Shown in pieces: positions 46,306-58,870 of a DNA stretch of 64,000 nucleotides. The translations under genes were made by a program, and so were the position numbers. Origin of the DNA: Lutjanus erythropterus (Eukaryota; Chordata; Actinopteri; Lutjaniformes; Lutjanidae); NCBI GenBank assembly GCA_020091685.1, contig CM034613.1:1702345-1766344 (forward strand). Direction: 5' to 3'. The notes beneath the pieces were generated by a model, which was given only the letters and a program-made list of their open reading frames with translations, had not been told where the DNA came from and made no database searches. The first letter of the stretch is position 1; each line of letters begins with the position of its first letter.

Positions 46306-48467
46306 TAGTTAAAAGGAGCATCTTCTAAGATTTGCAGACTTAAAATGTATTTTAAATTTGTTTTATTGTTGTTTGCACTGATTCGGTAGCATGGCCCATG
46401 TATTAAATTATCTTTATTTACATTTTCTGACTCAAGTCCTTTGTCAGGCTTGTTCCATGAGCTCTGTTCAAACAACCACTGTCTGGTTTGCTCAGTCTAC
46501 CTCCACTGTTCTCCTAAAGTCTCCTCAAACAGAAAAGGCAAATCAGTTTGACATCCCTGACTTTTTTCAGAGCAGCCATATTGATAGTAAATAGTAAAGG
46601 AAACACAGGTTTCACCAGTTATACTAATTTCAGACCATTTAGGAGCACAAAACATTTCCAGTGAGTCAGCACGCACAGAGACCCTTTTCAACACTGACGA
46701 ACACGTCTGAGTAATTACTACTTTTGCACTATTAGACTTGAGGTAGCAAACATCTGTCTGCATGCCTGCTTTTTAAATATTTGAGCTGGCGTGGAATAAA
46801 AATAGTTCTGAATATAATCAAGTGTTATGAGTTGGTGTTGAATTCGGTGTGTGTGATCTGACAACCAGCACGTGTTTTAGTGAGAAATCTTCCTTTCATT
46901 TTCTTCATTTGCCTTTCATTGCCACTGTCTTCTCCCACTAAAATAGCACAGCTACACAGTGGAGGCTGGTAACAAGTTGAGGCGACAAAATCCAAAATGT
47001 TAAGTTTGTACGGAAATACAGTTTGTCTTTATGGATTATACTGAAACCGAATCGACAAGACAATTGTTGACATATGATGCTTTTTATCTTGTGTTTCTAG
47101 AGTAATGAGTTTTTCCTGACAAATTGCAAGGAATTGTTAATATGTTGTATTACTTCAATGGAGTTTGGTGTAATATTTTCCCCAGCATGCAGTGAGCTGT
47201 TGGTAACTCAAACTGTTAATATGTTTATTTTTTAATATTTTGTCACCACTGCATTAAAAAAAAAAAAACTGCCATTCATCCCCTTGTCTGACACTAATCC
47301 TGCATCCTGCAAGTATTTTTTGCCATGAATATCATATATGATGTTTGTTTGAAATTAGAAAGAACACACACCTAGAAGTTCCATAAGCGGCATCATGATT
47401 TTCTCCCTCCAAAAAGCAAACGTTAGCCGCTGAAGCTCCTATGCCTTTGTGTTTTCATACCGGGATGAGGACCTCAACAGCAGATCTTACTAGTTCTTTC
47501 TCTTCCTGACTGATAAAAGGAGCAGGAGTGGCTGGATAAAACATGTCAGCTAAGAAAATATTATAAAAGATGGTGTAAACTGTGCAAGAAGGGTGATGTA
47601 GATTACTGAGCTGTTTCACACTAAACTAAACTAAACTAAACTATGACAAACCTACAACAAATTACAACTTTCTTCCCTTGTAAAATGAACTTTTAAATTG
47701 ACAAACATCAAAAGTGTAATTCATGGCACAGTTAAAACAGGAGTAAAAAATAATTTGTCTCTCACCATGAACTGCCATTTTCAGGAAAGGCTCAGCCACA
47801 CTAAATGGAATGGGACCATAATTAGTATCATTGGTACCAGTTGTGTTTACCCCACTATGTCATGTCAGAATGGCTGCTATGATAAAGGTCTATTGTGGAA
47901 TTTTCTCTGAAGCTAAAAGTGTCTCTAGATTGGTTTATGGTGTGTTGATACCATGTCCTGTGCTATTATTGAGTCACTTTTATTTAAACTGATGTGAAAA
48001 AACAAGCTGGATGTCAAAAGGTTTAATGTCTTACATTCAGTATGGTTTTAAAAATAAATAATTGTAACCCTAGTAAATGACCAGTAAAAGATTCCAGTTT
48101 TTAGAAACACATACAATTACATACAATTTTACAAAAGAAGATAAACGTATGAAATTTTTCTGAATCCCTATTTGGAAACCGTATCATTCAAATAAACAGC
48201 ATGTCTGCCAACATTTCCTGTGATGTCATCAAATGGTGTCCAAAATGAATTCGACCTAACAGGCAGGGTTAATATGCAGGGTTAAGAGGGTTACTTCAAA
48301 AATGTATTCTGATACAGTAATAGTACTTCTTACTTATAACGTAATCCAAGTTTCACAGTACTGAAGTAATGTAACTTGATGAGTTTCTGTTTCTGCTACT
48401 TTGTGTTTACTTTTGGATTACCTCAATATAAAATGTGATGAAACTGTTTAGCCTAATATAGTGTTTT
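46306..48467. other. Intergenic; short ACTAA microsatellite
   Basis: (ACTAA)4 at about 47622-47642 and a poly(A) run near 47258. No exon. Confidence 0.45.
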
Positions 48468-48795
48468 GGCGGCTGTAACTAAGGATTAAGGATTTTCATC
48501 ACTGATTAATCAGTTGATTATTTTCTGAAATAATTGATTGGTTGTTTGGTCCATGAAATTTCATAAATGTTGATCAAAGTCCAAGATGATGTCCTCAAAT
48601 GTCTTGATTACTCAGAAATATTCAGTTTACTGTCAGAGAGGAGTAAAGAAACCAGAAAATATTCACATTTAAGAAGAGAATTAGGACTTTTTTAAATGAT
48701 AAAAATGACTCAAAACTAGGTAATCAAAATAATTCAGATTCATTTAATAGTCAATTAATAGTAGGTTAATAGATTAATCATTGCAGCTCTGAGTG
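48468..48795. mobile_element. MITE of the ATTAATCGATTA family, copy 4
   Basis: The most complete copy: starts GGCGGCTGTAACTAAGGATT and ends AGATTAATCATTGCAGCTCT, with GATGATGTCCTCAAATGTCT and GAGTAAAGAAACCAGAAAAT inside. Confidence 0.8.
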
Positions 48796-49229
48796 TTTTA
48801 TATTTGTTGTTAGGTTTATTCATTTGTCCTGCTGTTCCTTCCTTTGTTGTGCACAATTGATTGATTAACTGATTGATTGATTTAAAGACAAAAATGTTGA
48901 AATTTCCACCCAGTGTATCATTTTTTCACTAGAGGTCATGATAATGAATCAGCAGCTGTGTGTGTACTGTGAATGGTAGGATATCATTCTTTATTTTAAA
49001 ATTATAATCCTACTAATAATCCACTTTTTTACTAAATGTATCTGTAATCTGATTACATCTCTTTTTATCTGTAACTGTAATGGAATACAGTTACCTTTTT
49101 TGCATCTAGATTACATAGTCACATTACATGTAATCTGTTACTCCTCAAGCCTGGTAATATGTGTCTGTATTATCTTTTGAATGATTCTAATAACAGCAGA
49201 GCCTTGTTGTTTGTAGAAGACTGAATCTT

Positions 49230-49243
49230 TCACCAGATGGCGC
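49230..49243 (+). promoter_or_regulatory. CTCF-like core motif
   Basis: TCACCAGATGGCGC fits CCASYAGRKGGCRS at 13 of 14 positions. Confidence 0.4.
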
Positions 49244-49670
49244 CAAAGTAACACATGTTGAAGTCCTGTACATGTAGTAACATTCATTCTGACTGGGCTA
49301 CATATGAGTGATGTAATAATCTGGATTTTCTACAGTATTATGTGATATTCAAAACCTGGGTGCCTGTGTTGGTGTTAGTTGGCACATAAATGTCAGAAGA
49401 AGAACCACTCAGCCTGTGAAAACAGTTGTATAGTATTCCTCTGTGGTTTTGGAGGAGAAGTCTGTAACCTGTCACCACACCACACAAAGTTTCACTACAG
49501 TCATCTGTGGGGAAACACCATTGATAGAAATAAAGAAAATACTTATATATGTCAATGGGAAACAGCAAATTGGACTCAACATCAGAATAACAGTGATTAG
49601 TAGGAACTATTTTCTTTTTACTGAACTACGCCTGCCAACCATAGCATTGTGCTAGCTAACTCAGTGGTGC

Positions 49671-49737
49671 TAAGATAAGATAAGATAAGATAAGATAAGA
49701 TAAGATAAGATAAGATAAGATAAGATAAGATAAGATA
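49671..49737. repeat. TAAGA pentanucleotide microsatellite
   Basis: About 13 uninterrupted TAAGA units. On the minus strand this is the TCTTA tail of the adjoining LINE 3' end. Confidence 0.97.
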
Positions 49738-50085
49738 TTCCTTTATTAGTCCCACAGTGGGGAAATTTTCAGTGTTACAGCAGCAAAGTGGATAGCAAAA
49801 ATAGTAAAATCAACAGCAAAAAGAGACAATAAATAGCAGCAAGCAATATAAACAGGGAGATATAACTGGGAAAAAATATAACATGGGAAATGGTAACAGC
49901 AAATATACATTATTTACAAATTTACACCATGGCACAGGGGGATTATGGATATTGCACATTGAGTTAGGAATTTTGGTACAGATATTGCACACTGGATGAT
50001 AATACACCTGGTTGGAGTATTGATATTGCGCATAGGAACACACAGTTGAAGTACATTATAGTGCAGTCAGTTTGTAAGACTCGGT
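49738..50085 (-). mobile_element. LINE 3' end (Rex1/L2-like) with microsatellite tail
   Basis: On the minus strand: GCAATATCCATAATCCCCCT, GCTGCTATTTATTGTCTCTT, then TTTCCCCACTGTGGGACTAA and TAAAGGAATATC running into the TCTTA tail. This is the 3' UTR arrangement of common fish non-LTR elements. No coding part is left. Confidence 0.7.
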
Positions 50086-50619
50086 GTGTGTGTGGTCTAC
50101 TGTGAGCACTGCTGGTTGTAAAGCTGTTGCTAACATTAGAGCTCAGCTGAGAACAACACTGTTAATGTATATAACCTGCATAAGCCTCTCTTCCATGAGT
50201 AGATGCACGCTTGCTTCTGTTAGGTAACATTAGCTGTCAAAGCAACAGGAAACTAGAGATTGTTGTACCCACATCTCACAGACACCTGCTCCACCACAAC
50301 ATCCTCAATTAAGCACTTGACAGGTGGACTGTGTCTTGAGCCAACAGAACGCAAGACTGACAGGACGAGGTGAGAATTTTACTTATCTGTTATATGCATA
50401 ACAATAAGGGACTACAACTTTCATTTCGTTGTGCAACCCTGTGTTGAATAAAACTAATAAATTACACTGATACCTTGATAGTAGTGAAAGAGACTTAATC
50501 GATATAAATATTTAATATTGAATACTGATAAATTTGCATAATCTGGCAAGCCCCTTTACGTTCATGCAGGCAGTGACATGAAACATTTCCCATTATACCA
50601 TGATACTCTACCTTAAAAA

Positions 50620-51330
50620 TCTTCATTTTATAATCTGATAACTTAAGTTGTTATAATGTGAGGTTATAACAATATAAGTTGCTGTCATGTTATAACAAGA
50701 AACTTTTCTTCTTATATCAATATACTATCAATATACTATTTATCTTGTTATAAATTGAAAGGTTTCATGTTATGTTATGATATTTCATGAAAAATGAAAA
50801 CATGAAAAATTTCATGTTATAACGAGATACCATAACTTCTTCTAATGTTATAACATTAGAACAATTTTTATTATTTTTTATATGTTCTTTATTTATAACA
50901 TTATATTATTTATCTTATTATGACTTAAAGCATTTCTTATTTTAAAGGATAATGTACAGTGAGCAGGTCATTAAAAATAAATGAAAAAATATATAGATTT
51001 TCAAATGATTTTATGATTTTAACGTGATTTTATTGCTCCTTCAGACTCCACGAGTCCCCAGCCACGGTCTGTTATACAGAAATAACAGAACCTTGAATGC
51101 TGTAATTGCCCAATCAGAATGGAGTATTTAACAGAGGCATGTCATATAACAAGATAATAAATATTAGACGTTATTACCATATACTTTATCACGTTAGAAT
51201 ATGAAATGTTTTCACGTTATAAAACGATATATTATTGTTATAACTAAAAAAGATTTTTGTTATAACAAGAAAATCTCTTAATTGTTAAAACAATAAACTT
51301 ATAACCTGATACTTGTCTGATTTTCATTTT
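50620..51330. repeat. AT-rich block with TTATAACAAGA words
   Basis: TGTTATAAC and GTTATAACAAGA recur many times in both orientations, so many small inverted repeats are present. Possibly one AT-rich element with a unique patch at 51010-51140. Confidence 0.5.
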
Positions 51331-51629
51331 ATGGCGTGAATAAGCTGTCATAATAATTTAATAATAATTCATAAGGAGTGTCTTATAGAGTGGTCCCTTT
51401 CTTGTTTTGTAAACGATGAGAAGACATCCCATCCAGGCAGGAGGAGGTGGAGGGAGGGTGGAGTTGGGCTCTTCCAGTGAAGGAGAACACGCCCTCCAGC
51501 TATGATGCATAAAGGATATTTCGACATTAAGATTGGATGAGTTCTTGAAGGCAGCAGATGCGGAGCACCAAATTTACCAGGATCACTTAAAGGCATCACA
51601 ATATTCGTGTGACAAGATTTTTTTTTCTT

Positions 51630-52200
51630 CTACGGCCGGAGAGAGAGAGTGAGGGAGGAGGGAGGGAGGGAGGGAGGGAGAGACGTAGGCGTGACATCGG
51701 GCTGTCTGCTGGTATATCCGGGAGGAGTGAACGTGTCTCAGTCTCCGCTGGAACGTGAACGGAGGAGAGGCGATGCTACCGTTCCTGCTGCCCTGTGCTC
51801 CTTCTCCTTCTTCTTCTTCTCCTTCTTCTTCTTCTTCTCCTTCACTCCTGTTCTTCACGCTTCCCAGGCCGTGCGGGGACTGACAGAAACCCGCACACAC
51901 ACCCACACGCACAGACACACACCCAGAGGAGGAATTACGCACAGATCCGAGCCGGTCCCGGACCTCCATTGGCAAACATCAGCGGGTACGGGCCTGTTTA
52001 TCTCATTTCTCCCATCATCACCTGTCTGTCTGTCTGTCTGTCTGTCCTTCTGTCTGTGTGTCTGCCTGTATCCCAGCAGCTCCATCCTCAGAAAAAGAAA
52101 GAGAGCAGATGGCAGCTTTGCTGCTCCTGTAGGGAGGTGATGGAGGTTAAAGTCACCTTTTTTATCTTGACTTTATCACCTTTATTCAGGCTGACATAGG
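51630..52200 (+). promoter_or_regulatory. CpG-rich segment, candidate first exon or promoter
   Basis: CpG-rich from 51634 to about 52000 in an otherwise AT-rich region, with GGGA (51656-51680), TTC (51797-51840) and CTGT (52020-52044) microsatellites. GAGCCGGTCCCGGACCTCCA and CATTGG (inverted CCAAT) are present. Open frames here are low-complexity, so any exon is likely 5' UTR. The gene it would belong to is not visible in the window. Confidence 0.4.
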
Positions 52201-53320
52201 TGAAATGATTGGTAGGTGGTGTCAAACTGCCTTTAAATTGCGTTTTCTGGAGGATTCTGTTCCATTATTTACCTCTCCATCACTGCTGCTGCCGCCGTGT
52301 GTATGTTTGACAGGGAAATTTGTGCGTAAAGAGGGTGTGTGTGCGTGCTGATGTCTTCCCTGGGCTATATGTAGTGTGTGTTGTCTGTGCGGTGGAATCC
52401 CCTGTGTACAAACCCTGCCTGCCTGCGTTACAAAATGGCACAATAGGGCTGGTTGTGTCGCCAAAAACTGATATTTCATCGCCAAAAAAGAAGAAGAAAC
52501 GGCAGTTTTCTGCGTGGATGCTGTTTTTTTCTTTTTCTTTTTTTTTTTTTTTTTTGGCCAGATCCGATCAGGTTACTACATCATCATGTCTTAATAGAGA
52601 GTAGAAGAAGAAGAAGTACGCGTCCAGCATGGCCCTGGGAAAACGCAATCCGCTGCAATCCGCACACACAGAGCAGGAATAATAAAAGCAGACAGAGGCC
52701 ATGTTTGAATCATCCCTTGGCCAGAAATGAAGCCTTTCTGGCGCATTAACAGTTTAATATTTCCCTGCTTCTAGATGCTTCCAGGATGCTTTGAGGAGGA
52801 GAGGCTTTTGGTGGGATGGTGAGGAGGGGAAATGAGCTCAAAATGGCTCACAACACAAAAAAGTAGTAGCAGTGCTTTGATGGTATTCATGATCCAACAG
52901 TATTATAGTTTGCTGAGTAATGAGTCATATAAGCTTGCTGTGTAAGGGGCCTAACACATAGATGCTTGGCGGTGTTGTGATTGGAATCAGGCTGATGCTG
53001 GTTGCAGATATGTGAGGCCAAAATATGTAACAGCAGATGGTACAGTCAGTCAGTGTCATACACTTCTGCCTTAATGGATATGATGCAGGTCATTAATTCA
53101 TATTTAATGTAGAAGTGATCTATATGATGATGCCTGGTAATAAGATGTTGCTAACTTGAAGTGATTTATTCTGATAAGTTTTTGAAAAATTATTTGCAAT
53201 CTTTAATACTTTAATAATAGAAATGAAACATCTTTATAAATGTAGTCTTACCTTAAAGGAGAAGTTTGGAATATATTTACTGTAATAAATCATAAAATGA
53301 CCACAACGTTTCATCAGAGA
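52201..53320. other. No gene recognised
   Basis: Poly(T) near 52530-52555. TTTCCCTGCTTCTAG at about 52760 resembles a splice acceptor, but the following open stretch is short and its phase does not join the candidate exon at 57736. Confidence 0.35.
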
Positions 53321-53324
53321 TCAT

Positions 53325-54525
53325 GGAAAGTTGAAATATTTGCTTGTTTTTTTATGTTTATTTCACTTTTATCAGTTCAAATTAATGCCAAAATTTCACA
53401 GAATGACTAACTGTCTCTTTAGGAGTTGTGAGAAATCATTCATGATCTTGTAGAAAACATAGATGTTTACAACTGTTAAATTGAACAAAATGTTAATGGA
53501 ATTTGGCAGGCAGTGAGGCAGTCACTTAACTGGATATTGGGTTTAACTTTATCTTGACAGACAATTGACAGTTACAAACAGGTGAACAGGTGGAGGACTC
53601 GTCAATGTTATTGTCAGTTTATGATGTTGCGGGTGTCCTGCGCTCCTGCAGAGCTCCTGCAGCCTGCCTGTCGCAGTGTCCCCCTTTTTCATTCTGGATG
53701 AGAATAACTGTTTATTATGTCTGTTTCACATTAATGAGTTAAAAAAAATAATGCAGAATTTTCATCAAATGAGTAAGGGTCTATTTATGAGTCATAAGAA
53801 ATCATTAATAAACTTATCCAGTCCATAGTTGCTTTTAAGTGTTAAATTGAGCAAAATGTTAATTGAGTTTGGCAGGCAGTGAGACAGGCAGCTATGTAAC
53901 TCATTGTCCAGAGTGTGTTGTTTCAGAACAGTGGGCTTTTGTTTTCAGGATAACATCACATTAGCAGACAATTGACAGTTATAAACAACTGATCATCTTA
54001 CAGTGGAGGACTCATCCTCACTTGTTATTGTCAGTTTATAATATTGCAGGCATCCTGCGCTCCTGCAGAGCTCCTGCAGCCCGTCACGGTATTCCACATG
54101 AAAATTTCCATTCTGGACCAGAAGAGCTGTTTTTTATGTCCGTTTGACATTAATTAGTTCAAATTAATGCTGAAATTTAATCAAATGAGCAAGTGTCTGT
54201 TTATGATTTGCAAGAAATCATTAATAATCTTCTAAGATCCATAGCTGTTTGTAACTGTTAAATTGAGAAAAAGGTTAATGGAGTTTGACAGGCAGTGAGA
54301 CAAACAGTCAATTAACTCATCGTCCAGAGTGTGTTATTTCAGAGTAGTGGGCTTTTGTTTTCAGAATAACAGGCCTAACTTTATATTGACAGACATCTGA
54401 CAGTTCTAACAGCTGATCAACTTATAGTGGAGGACTTGTCCTCGCTTGCTATTGTTAATTTACGTGGTTGCCTGCATCCTGCGCTCCTGCAGAGCTCCTG
54501 CAGCCTGCCTGTTGTTGCCAAATCT
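53325..54525 (+). repeat. Three-unit tandem repeat of about 420 bp
   Basis: The block CCTGCGCTCCTGCAGAGCTC starts at 53637 and 54054 and recurs at about 54478 (spacing 417 and about 424). Each unit also has TTGGCAGGCAGTGAG, GACAGACAATTGACAGTT and an AATTAATGCNGAAATTT region. Units differ by substitutions and small indels. Confidence 0.9.
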
Positions 54526-55419
54526 GTGGAAGAGGGGGTGGGGGAAAACAAGTAACTCCAACTAAAGATCATATATTAAACAGGATTACAACCTATTCAA
54601 TACACAATCTACAGCTCTAAATCTCTATTTGGGCTGCTGTACTAATTTTTGCATGTGCAATAGCTACATATTGCTCCTTTAAAGGTAGATGCAAGTGTTG
54701 GATTAAAAGGTCGATTTAACATTTGATTCAACTCAGTCTTTCTCTTACAAATGAAAAGTTGTAATAATTTGCATTAAAACATACTGTTGTTCAACAGTCA
54801 GAGGTTTTGTTGCCACAGTCTAACTTTGTCTGGTATGACCAGTAGCTCATGAAGGCTAATATTAGTAAACTTTGGATCGATATTGTGGTCCAGGCTAACT
54901 GACATTACTGGCTGAGTTCACTGACTTTACGCTTCTCTGGGCTACTGTTACACAATGTTTTCACCATAAAACTGGTGGACTACCTTTGAATCTCTAATAT
55001 CTAATGTTTGTGCATTAAATTGTCTTAAAATGATAACTAATTTCCGTGTCAATTAAACGCAAATTTTAATTTAGACTAGTTGACTAGTCTAACAGTAAGA
55101 AAACACTTAGAAAGTAATTAAAAGTGAGCATAAGTTATTAATTGATCATGTTAAACCTGGTCCGAAAAAATACTGCACGTGTCTAGAGTAATTTGAAGCT
55201 GTTAATTGCATTCTTCATCATAAATGCAGCTGAAAACTCACTAAATGGCTCAACTTTTCAAAGTGGTTATATACCAGCCACAGCCTACATTTGACCTTAT
55301 TTTCATTTCCTACATCATAAAACTGACAAACCACACTGTTTACCAGCTGTCATCTCTCCCACTGTGCTGTTAACCTTATCTGGGCCGTCAGGGCGCTCGC
55401 GCTGGGTGAGAAGGGCTGC
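54526..55419. other. Intergenic; ACTAGTTGACTAGT words near 55072
   Basis: TTTAGACTAGTTGACTAGTC at 55070-55089 is self-complementary and may be the left end of the family A copy that ends near 55590. Confidence 0.4.
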
Positions 55420-55590
55420 TGTCTGCTGGAGCTGCAGCCCCCACCTAGTGGCAGGTGGCTGCATAACATCTTAGAAGCAACAGTTAACTGGCATTGCACA
55501 TGAATAAAATATTGATAAATAGTTTAACCGACTAGTATTTCTGTTGCCGTCTAGTGAGGGTGTCAACGTTTAACTGTATAGTTGTATAGT
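55420..55590 (+). mobile_element. Interspersed repeat family A, copy 3
   Basis: GCAACAGTTAACTGGCATTG, AAAATATTGATAAATAGTTT and CGACTAGTATTTCTGTTGCC match 1925-2097. CCCACCTAGTGGCAG (55439-55453) is a weaker CTCF-like core. Confidence 0.75.
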
Positions 55591-56516
55591 TGCCTAAACT
55601 CTCTAAGTCAAACCCAAAGAAAACCATCATTTATTCAAGCTAAAAGTGCATGTCCTTCTAACTGCTACTTGCTATAACTTCTGTGAAAACACAGGATGTG
55701 TCAGAGGAAGGAAGTCAGCGAATGTGACTGAACAGAGACAGAGTTGCATGATAGCACTAACAGCCCATCAACACTGAAAGAATTGTCTTTAAACATATGC
55801 TTAAAGGTATTTTATCAAAGTTTAATGTCGGAGTTTGTGTTACTTTAAATTTTGACACCATGATTTTCATTTTTACTGCATATGTACTGTATATCAGTTC
55901 CAAATATCGATTATTGGTTTACTTGATTACTAATAATCAGTATCAGAATTGGCACTGAGAAAGAAATATTAACTTAGCATAAAACTGTGCTGTTGTCAGC
56001 AAAAAGCAGTTATAATTACAGTGAGTGTTTCCCACCAAAGCATATTGTTTATTCTTAAGTCTAACAAACATGTTGAAGGTATCTTCTTTCTCAGAAACAT
56101 TTCAAAACCTGTTTTTTACATCCATATTTTGCTAGCTAGCAGTCATGTTCTCTGCCCTTGTTGGTGAATTGTTATTTTTCTCTGAGCATTTTTGCCACCC
56201 ACTGTTGATCCGTGCATGATTGGTGCACAATCATCAGTGGGGATACACATCACACCACTTTCACACCACATTTTTGTGCATGAGATACAATCAGAAAAAA
56301 GGCACTTGCTCATAAAAAAACGTTTAGCAGTGCTATTATTGATGGTAGTAGAAACAGGGATGGTAGCAGCTGGATTACTATTTGAAGTTGCAATAACAGT
56401 CAATCATTAAGCCATCTCCAGCTGTTGTAGCAGCATAAGTTGTACATATTTTAAGACCATAGTAGTATTTTTAGTGTAAGCAATAGTAAATACTACCAGT
56501 ACTGGCGGTAGAAGTT

Positions 56517-57440
56517 AGGGCTGGGTATCATTTAAAATATTCATGATACCAGTACTAATACCAGTACCATTAAAATGATAACAGTACCGATAGAGAACTT
56601 CATTCAATACTTACACTGCAAAAACAAAAAAGTTGAGAAAATTCAAAATTTAAAGGCGACAGACTGATATATTTTTTGGATTTTGAGCCAAATTCAAAGT
56701 CTTAAGTTTTGAAAAAGTTTTATCAACTACTGATCTATTGATGGATAGTTTACCTTTTTCTTTAGATAAATAGAAAATTAAAGCTTTGAATTTTACAAAC
56801 TCAAAACAGTGTATTTAAAAGATATTGAATAAAGTCACTGAAGTGACAGTAAATGATGTAAAATGATTAAATTTTTCAGGCACTAAAACAACTCTTTCAC
56901 TCTGACCATTTTTTTTTTATCAAAAGAAGAAAAGAAAAATATCTCAAGTTTACGATTATAGGTCAGCAAAACCTTTTAAAGTTTATTCCAAAAGTCTTCA
57001 AAGGAATTGGAGTTGGGCTCAAAAGTCAAAATTCTATTGTACTTGAAATTTTAAGTCATCTCCACTTTTTTTTTTTTTTGTTTGTTTTGTTTGTTTGTTT
57101 GTTTTTTTACAGTATACTTACCTCCATACTTTCAAACAGTTTGGAAGAACATCGGCACACTGAACTGCCAACTTGATCAAATACATGTCACTTGACTTTT
57201 CACCACTTCTGACTGCATTTAGCTGCTAGCTGTAGTTGCTGCAGCAGTGAGGCCAGTCACACATTACATTAAACTGAAGAAAGCTTGACTGGGAGAAAAA
57301 CCATGCAAGTAGTCATTTTTTCTGTGTACTAAAAGGATTGAATGCAGGTATCATTTGACTGAAGAAGTTCCGATATTTCTTGGTCCTGGGTTATTTTAGT
57401 CAATACCTCAAAGGTACTGAGTACTGATACCCAACCATAG
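56517..57440. mobile_element. MITE with TAGGGCTGGGTATC ends, carrying a nested element
   Basis: Left end TAGGGCTGGGTATCATTT (from 56517); right end GTACTGATACCCAACCATAG (57421-57440), inverted. The 499-bp element at 56615-57113 lies inside. Confidence 0.75.
56615..57113. mobile_element. 499-bp MITE with perfect 8-bp target duplication
   Basis: Ends ACTGCAAAAAC and GTTTTTTTACAGT are inverted repeats; ATACTTAC is present on both sides (56607-56614 and 57114-57121). Eight-base duplications suggest hAT origin. A sister copy with eroded ends is at 10085-10600. Confidence 0.9.
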
Positions 57441-57735
57441 TAGCCGTAGTTAGTTTGTGGCAGTAGTATTAGTCTTAGTTATACTAGTACTATTACTTTC
57501 AGTATTTAACATTATTATTGAGATAGAGCTGTGTCTAGAAAAACCTCCTAACAGTAGAAACTCAAGTTGTAGACTGTACAACTGACTAAAATTAATTCCA
57601 AAACTACAAGCACACCCTGATCCGATCAAAATGTACTAAGGTTTGTTAGATGACTACATGATGATCACAGTCTCTAAAACCACAGCTTCAAACAAGAGAT
57701 TAGTGTGTATGTGTGTGTTTGTGTGTGTGTGGCAG

Positions 57736-57808
57736 CGGGATGAGGTAACAGCAGCAACAGCCCACCTGTCAGGCTCTTACGAAGCCCAGCGGGTCAAACT
57801 GAGAGGAG
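57736..57808 (+). CDS. Candidate orphan coding exon, product unknown
   Basis: A 73-bp segment of 24 codons plus one base reads RDEVTAATAH, then LSGSYEAQRVKLRG: charged, helix-like, and with codon use unlike the surrounding repeats. It is preceded by a TG-rich tract and GGCAG (acceptor) and followed by GAG/GTGAGC (good donor). I do not recognise the protein and no partner exon is visible nearby. It could belong to a plus-strand gene starting at the CpG-rich segment near 51.7 kb, or be chance. Confidence 0.3.
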
Positions 57809-57809
57809 G

Positions 57810-58800
57810 TGAGCTTGCAATAACAGGAAGGGGAGATTTCAGATAACACAAAAATAGTTTGAGCTGCAGGTAAAGCGTTCTGAAGTGGTTCTGAAGTGGT
57901 GATGTGAGCTCTAGTTTAAACCCATTTCACTCACACCATTTCTCTTGGTCAAGGGTTGAAACGTTTTTCTGAGGGGGAAAAGTTCGTCAAGGGTAAGAAG
58001 GCTCATTAGAGATCATCTAGGTGCTAAAATTATCCACCTTGTGGATGGATGTGACTGAGGATGTGATACTGGTGCTTACCTGCTGTATACTGGCCTTCTA
58101 CTAAAGATCTAAATTAATGCAGACCCTGTTTACACCTGGTATTAAGATGCAACCTGTATCTAGACATCTGATCATGGGGCTTTGTATTCACACCTACTGT
58201 GACTAGGAGTCCTTACCACCTCAGTTCTGCCTGCATTCAGCCTGGGAACCAGACGAATCTGCCAAGCTCATGTTTTCATTTGCTCTGGCAGATACATCTG
58301 CCCCTCTTCCATTCAGACAGACTTCCACCAGCCTTGGATCTGGTCAGGCCAGTCACAACCTTTTATTTAATATGGAGGGGTTCTATAGAATGACTGACAG
58401 AGGAGCATCACATGTCGCACATTTCGACACTCTATCTGATTGCGTCCGGTCAGCACAGCAGGTCTGTCCAATGCAAACCTCATCGTCCAGAAATGGACAG
58501 TGCTGATCAAATGTGAATCAAGATTCTGTCACCACATTGCCTACTTTTCACCTACAATGTGTTCATAAACACATTTTAGTGTGCTGTTTGGCTGCAGTAC
58601 AAGAAAGATTCAGACCAGTCGGCTGCCACTTTGTGTCCAGCTTGACAACGGACCCAGCACCACAGCGTCACACGTTTTGTTGCTCTTATTGGCATTGATA
58701 ATGCCCCTTGGAAATTGAAAAGGAACTTTTGTGGACTAACCCAGAAATGATCATCAGAGCTGGTTCCCTCAACAAAAAGCCAATGGGTTCATTTCACTGG
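57810..58800. other. Intergenic or intronic, partly repeat-like
   Basis: CCTGGGAACCAGACGAATCT with TGCTCTGGCAGATACATC (58240-58300) resembles a dispersed fish repeat. No splice-supported exon. Confidence 0.35.
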
Positions 58801-58802
58801 AT

Positions 58803-58870
58803 TTTGGATAAGATAAGACAAACTTTATTGATCCCACATTTGGGAAACTCACATTAGGGCAGAAAATAAA
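58803..58870 (-). mobile_element. Short LINE 3' end with TTATC tail
   Basis: Minus strand: GTTTCCCAAATGTGGGATCA, then ATAAAGTTTGTCTTATCTTA. Only the terminal part is left. Confidence 0.6.

Noticed and set aside
51649-52199. Overlapping plus-strand frames of 163 and 134 codons
   Set aside because: Runs of S, F or L and T/H come from TTC, CTGT and CA microsatellites in two frames at once; no splice or homology support.
52773-52820. Possible second exon starting ATGCTTCCAGG after a good acceptor
   Set aside because: The frame is very short and its phase does not join the candidate exon at 57736; no homology seen.
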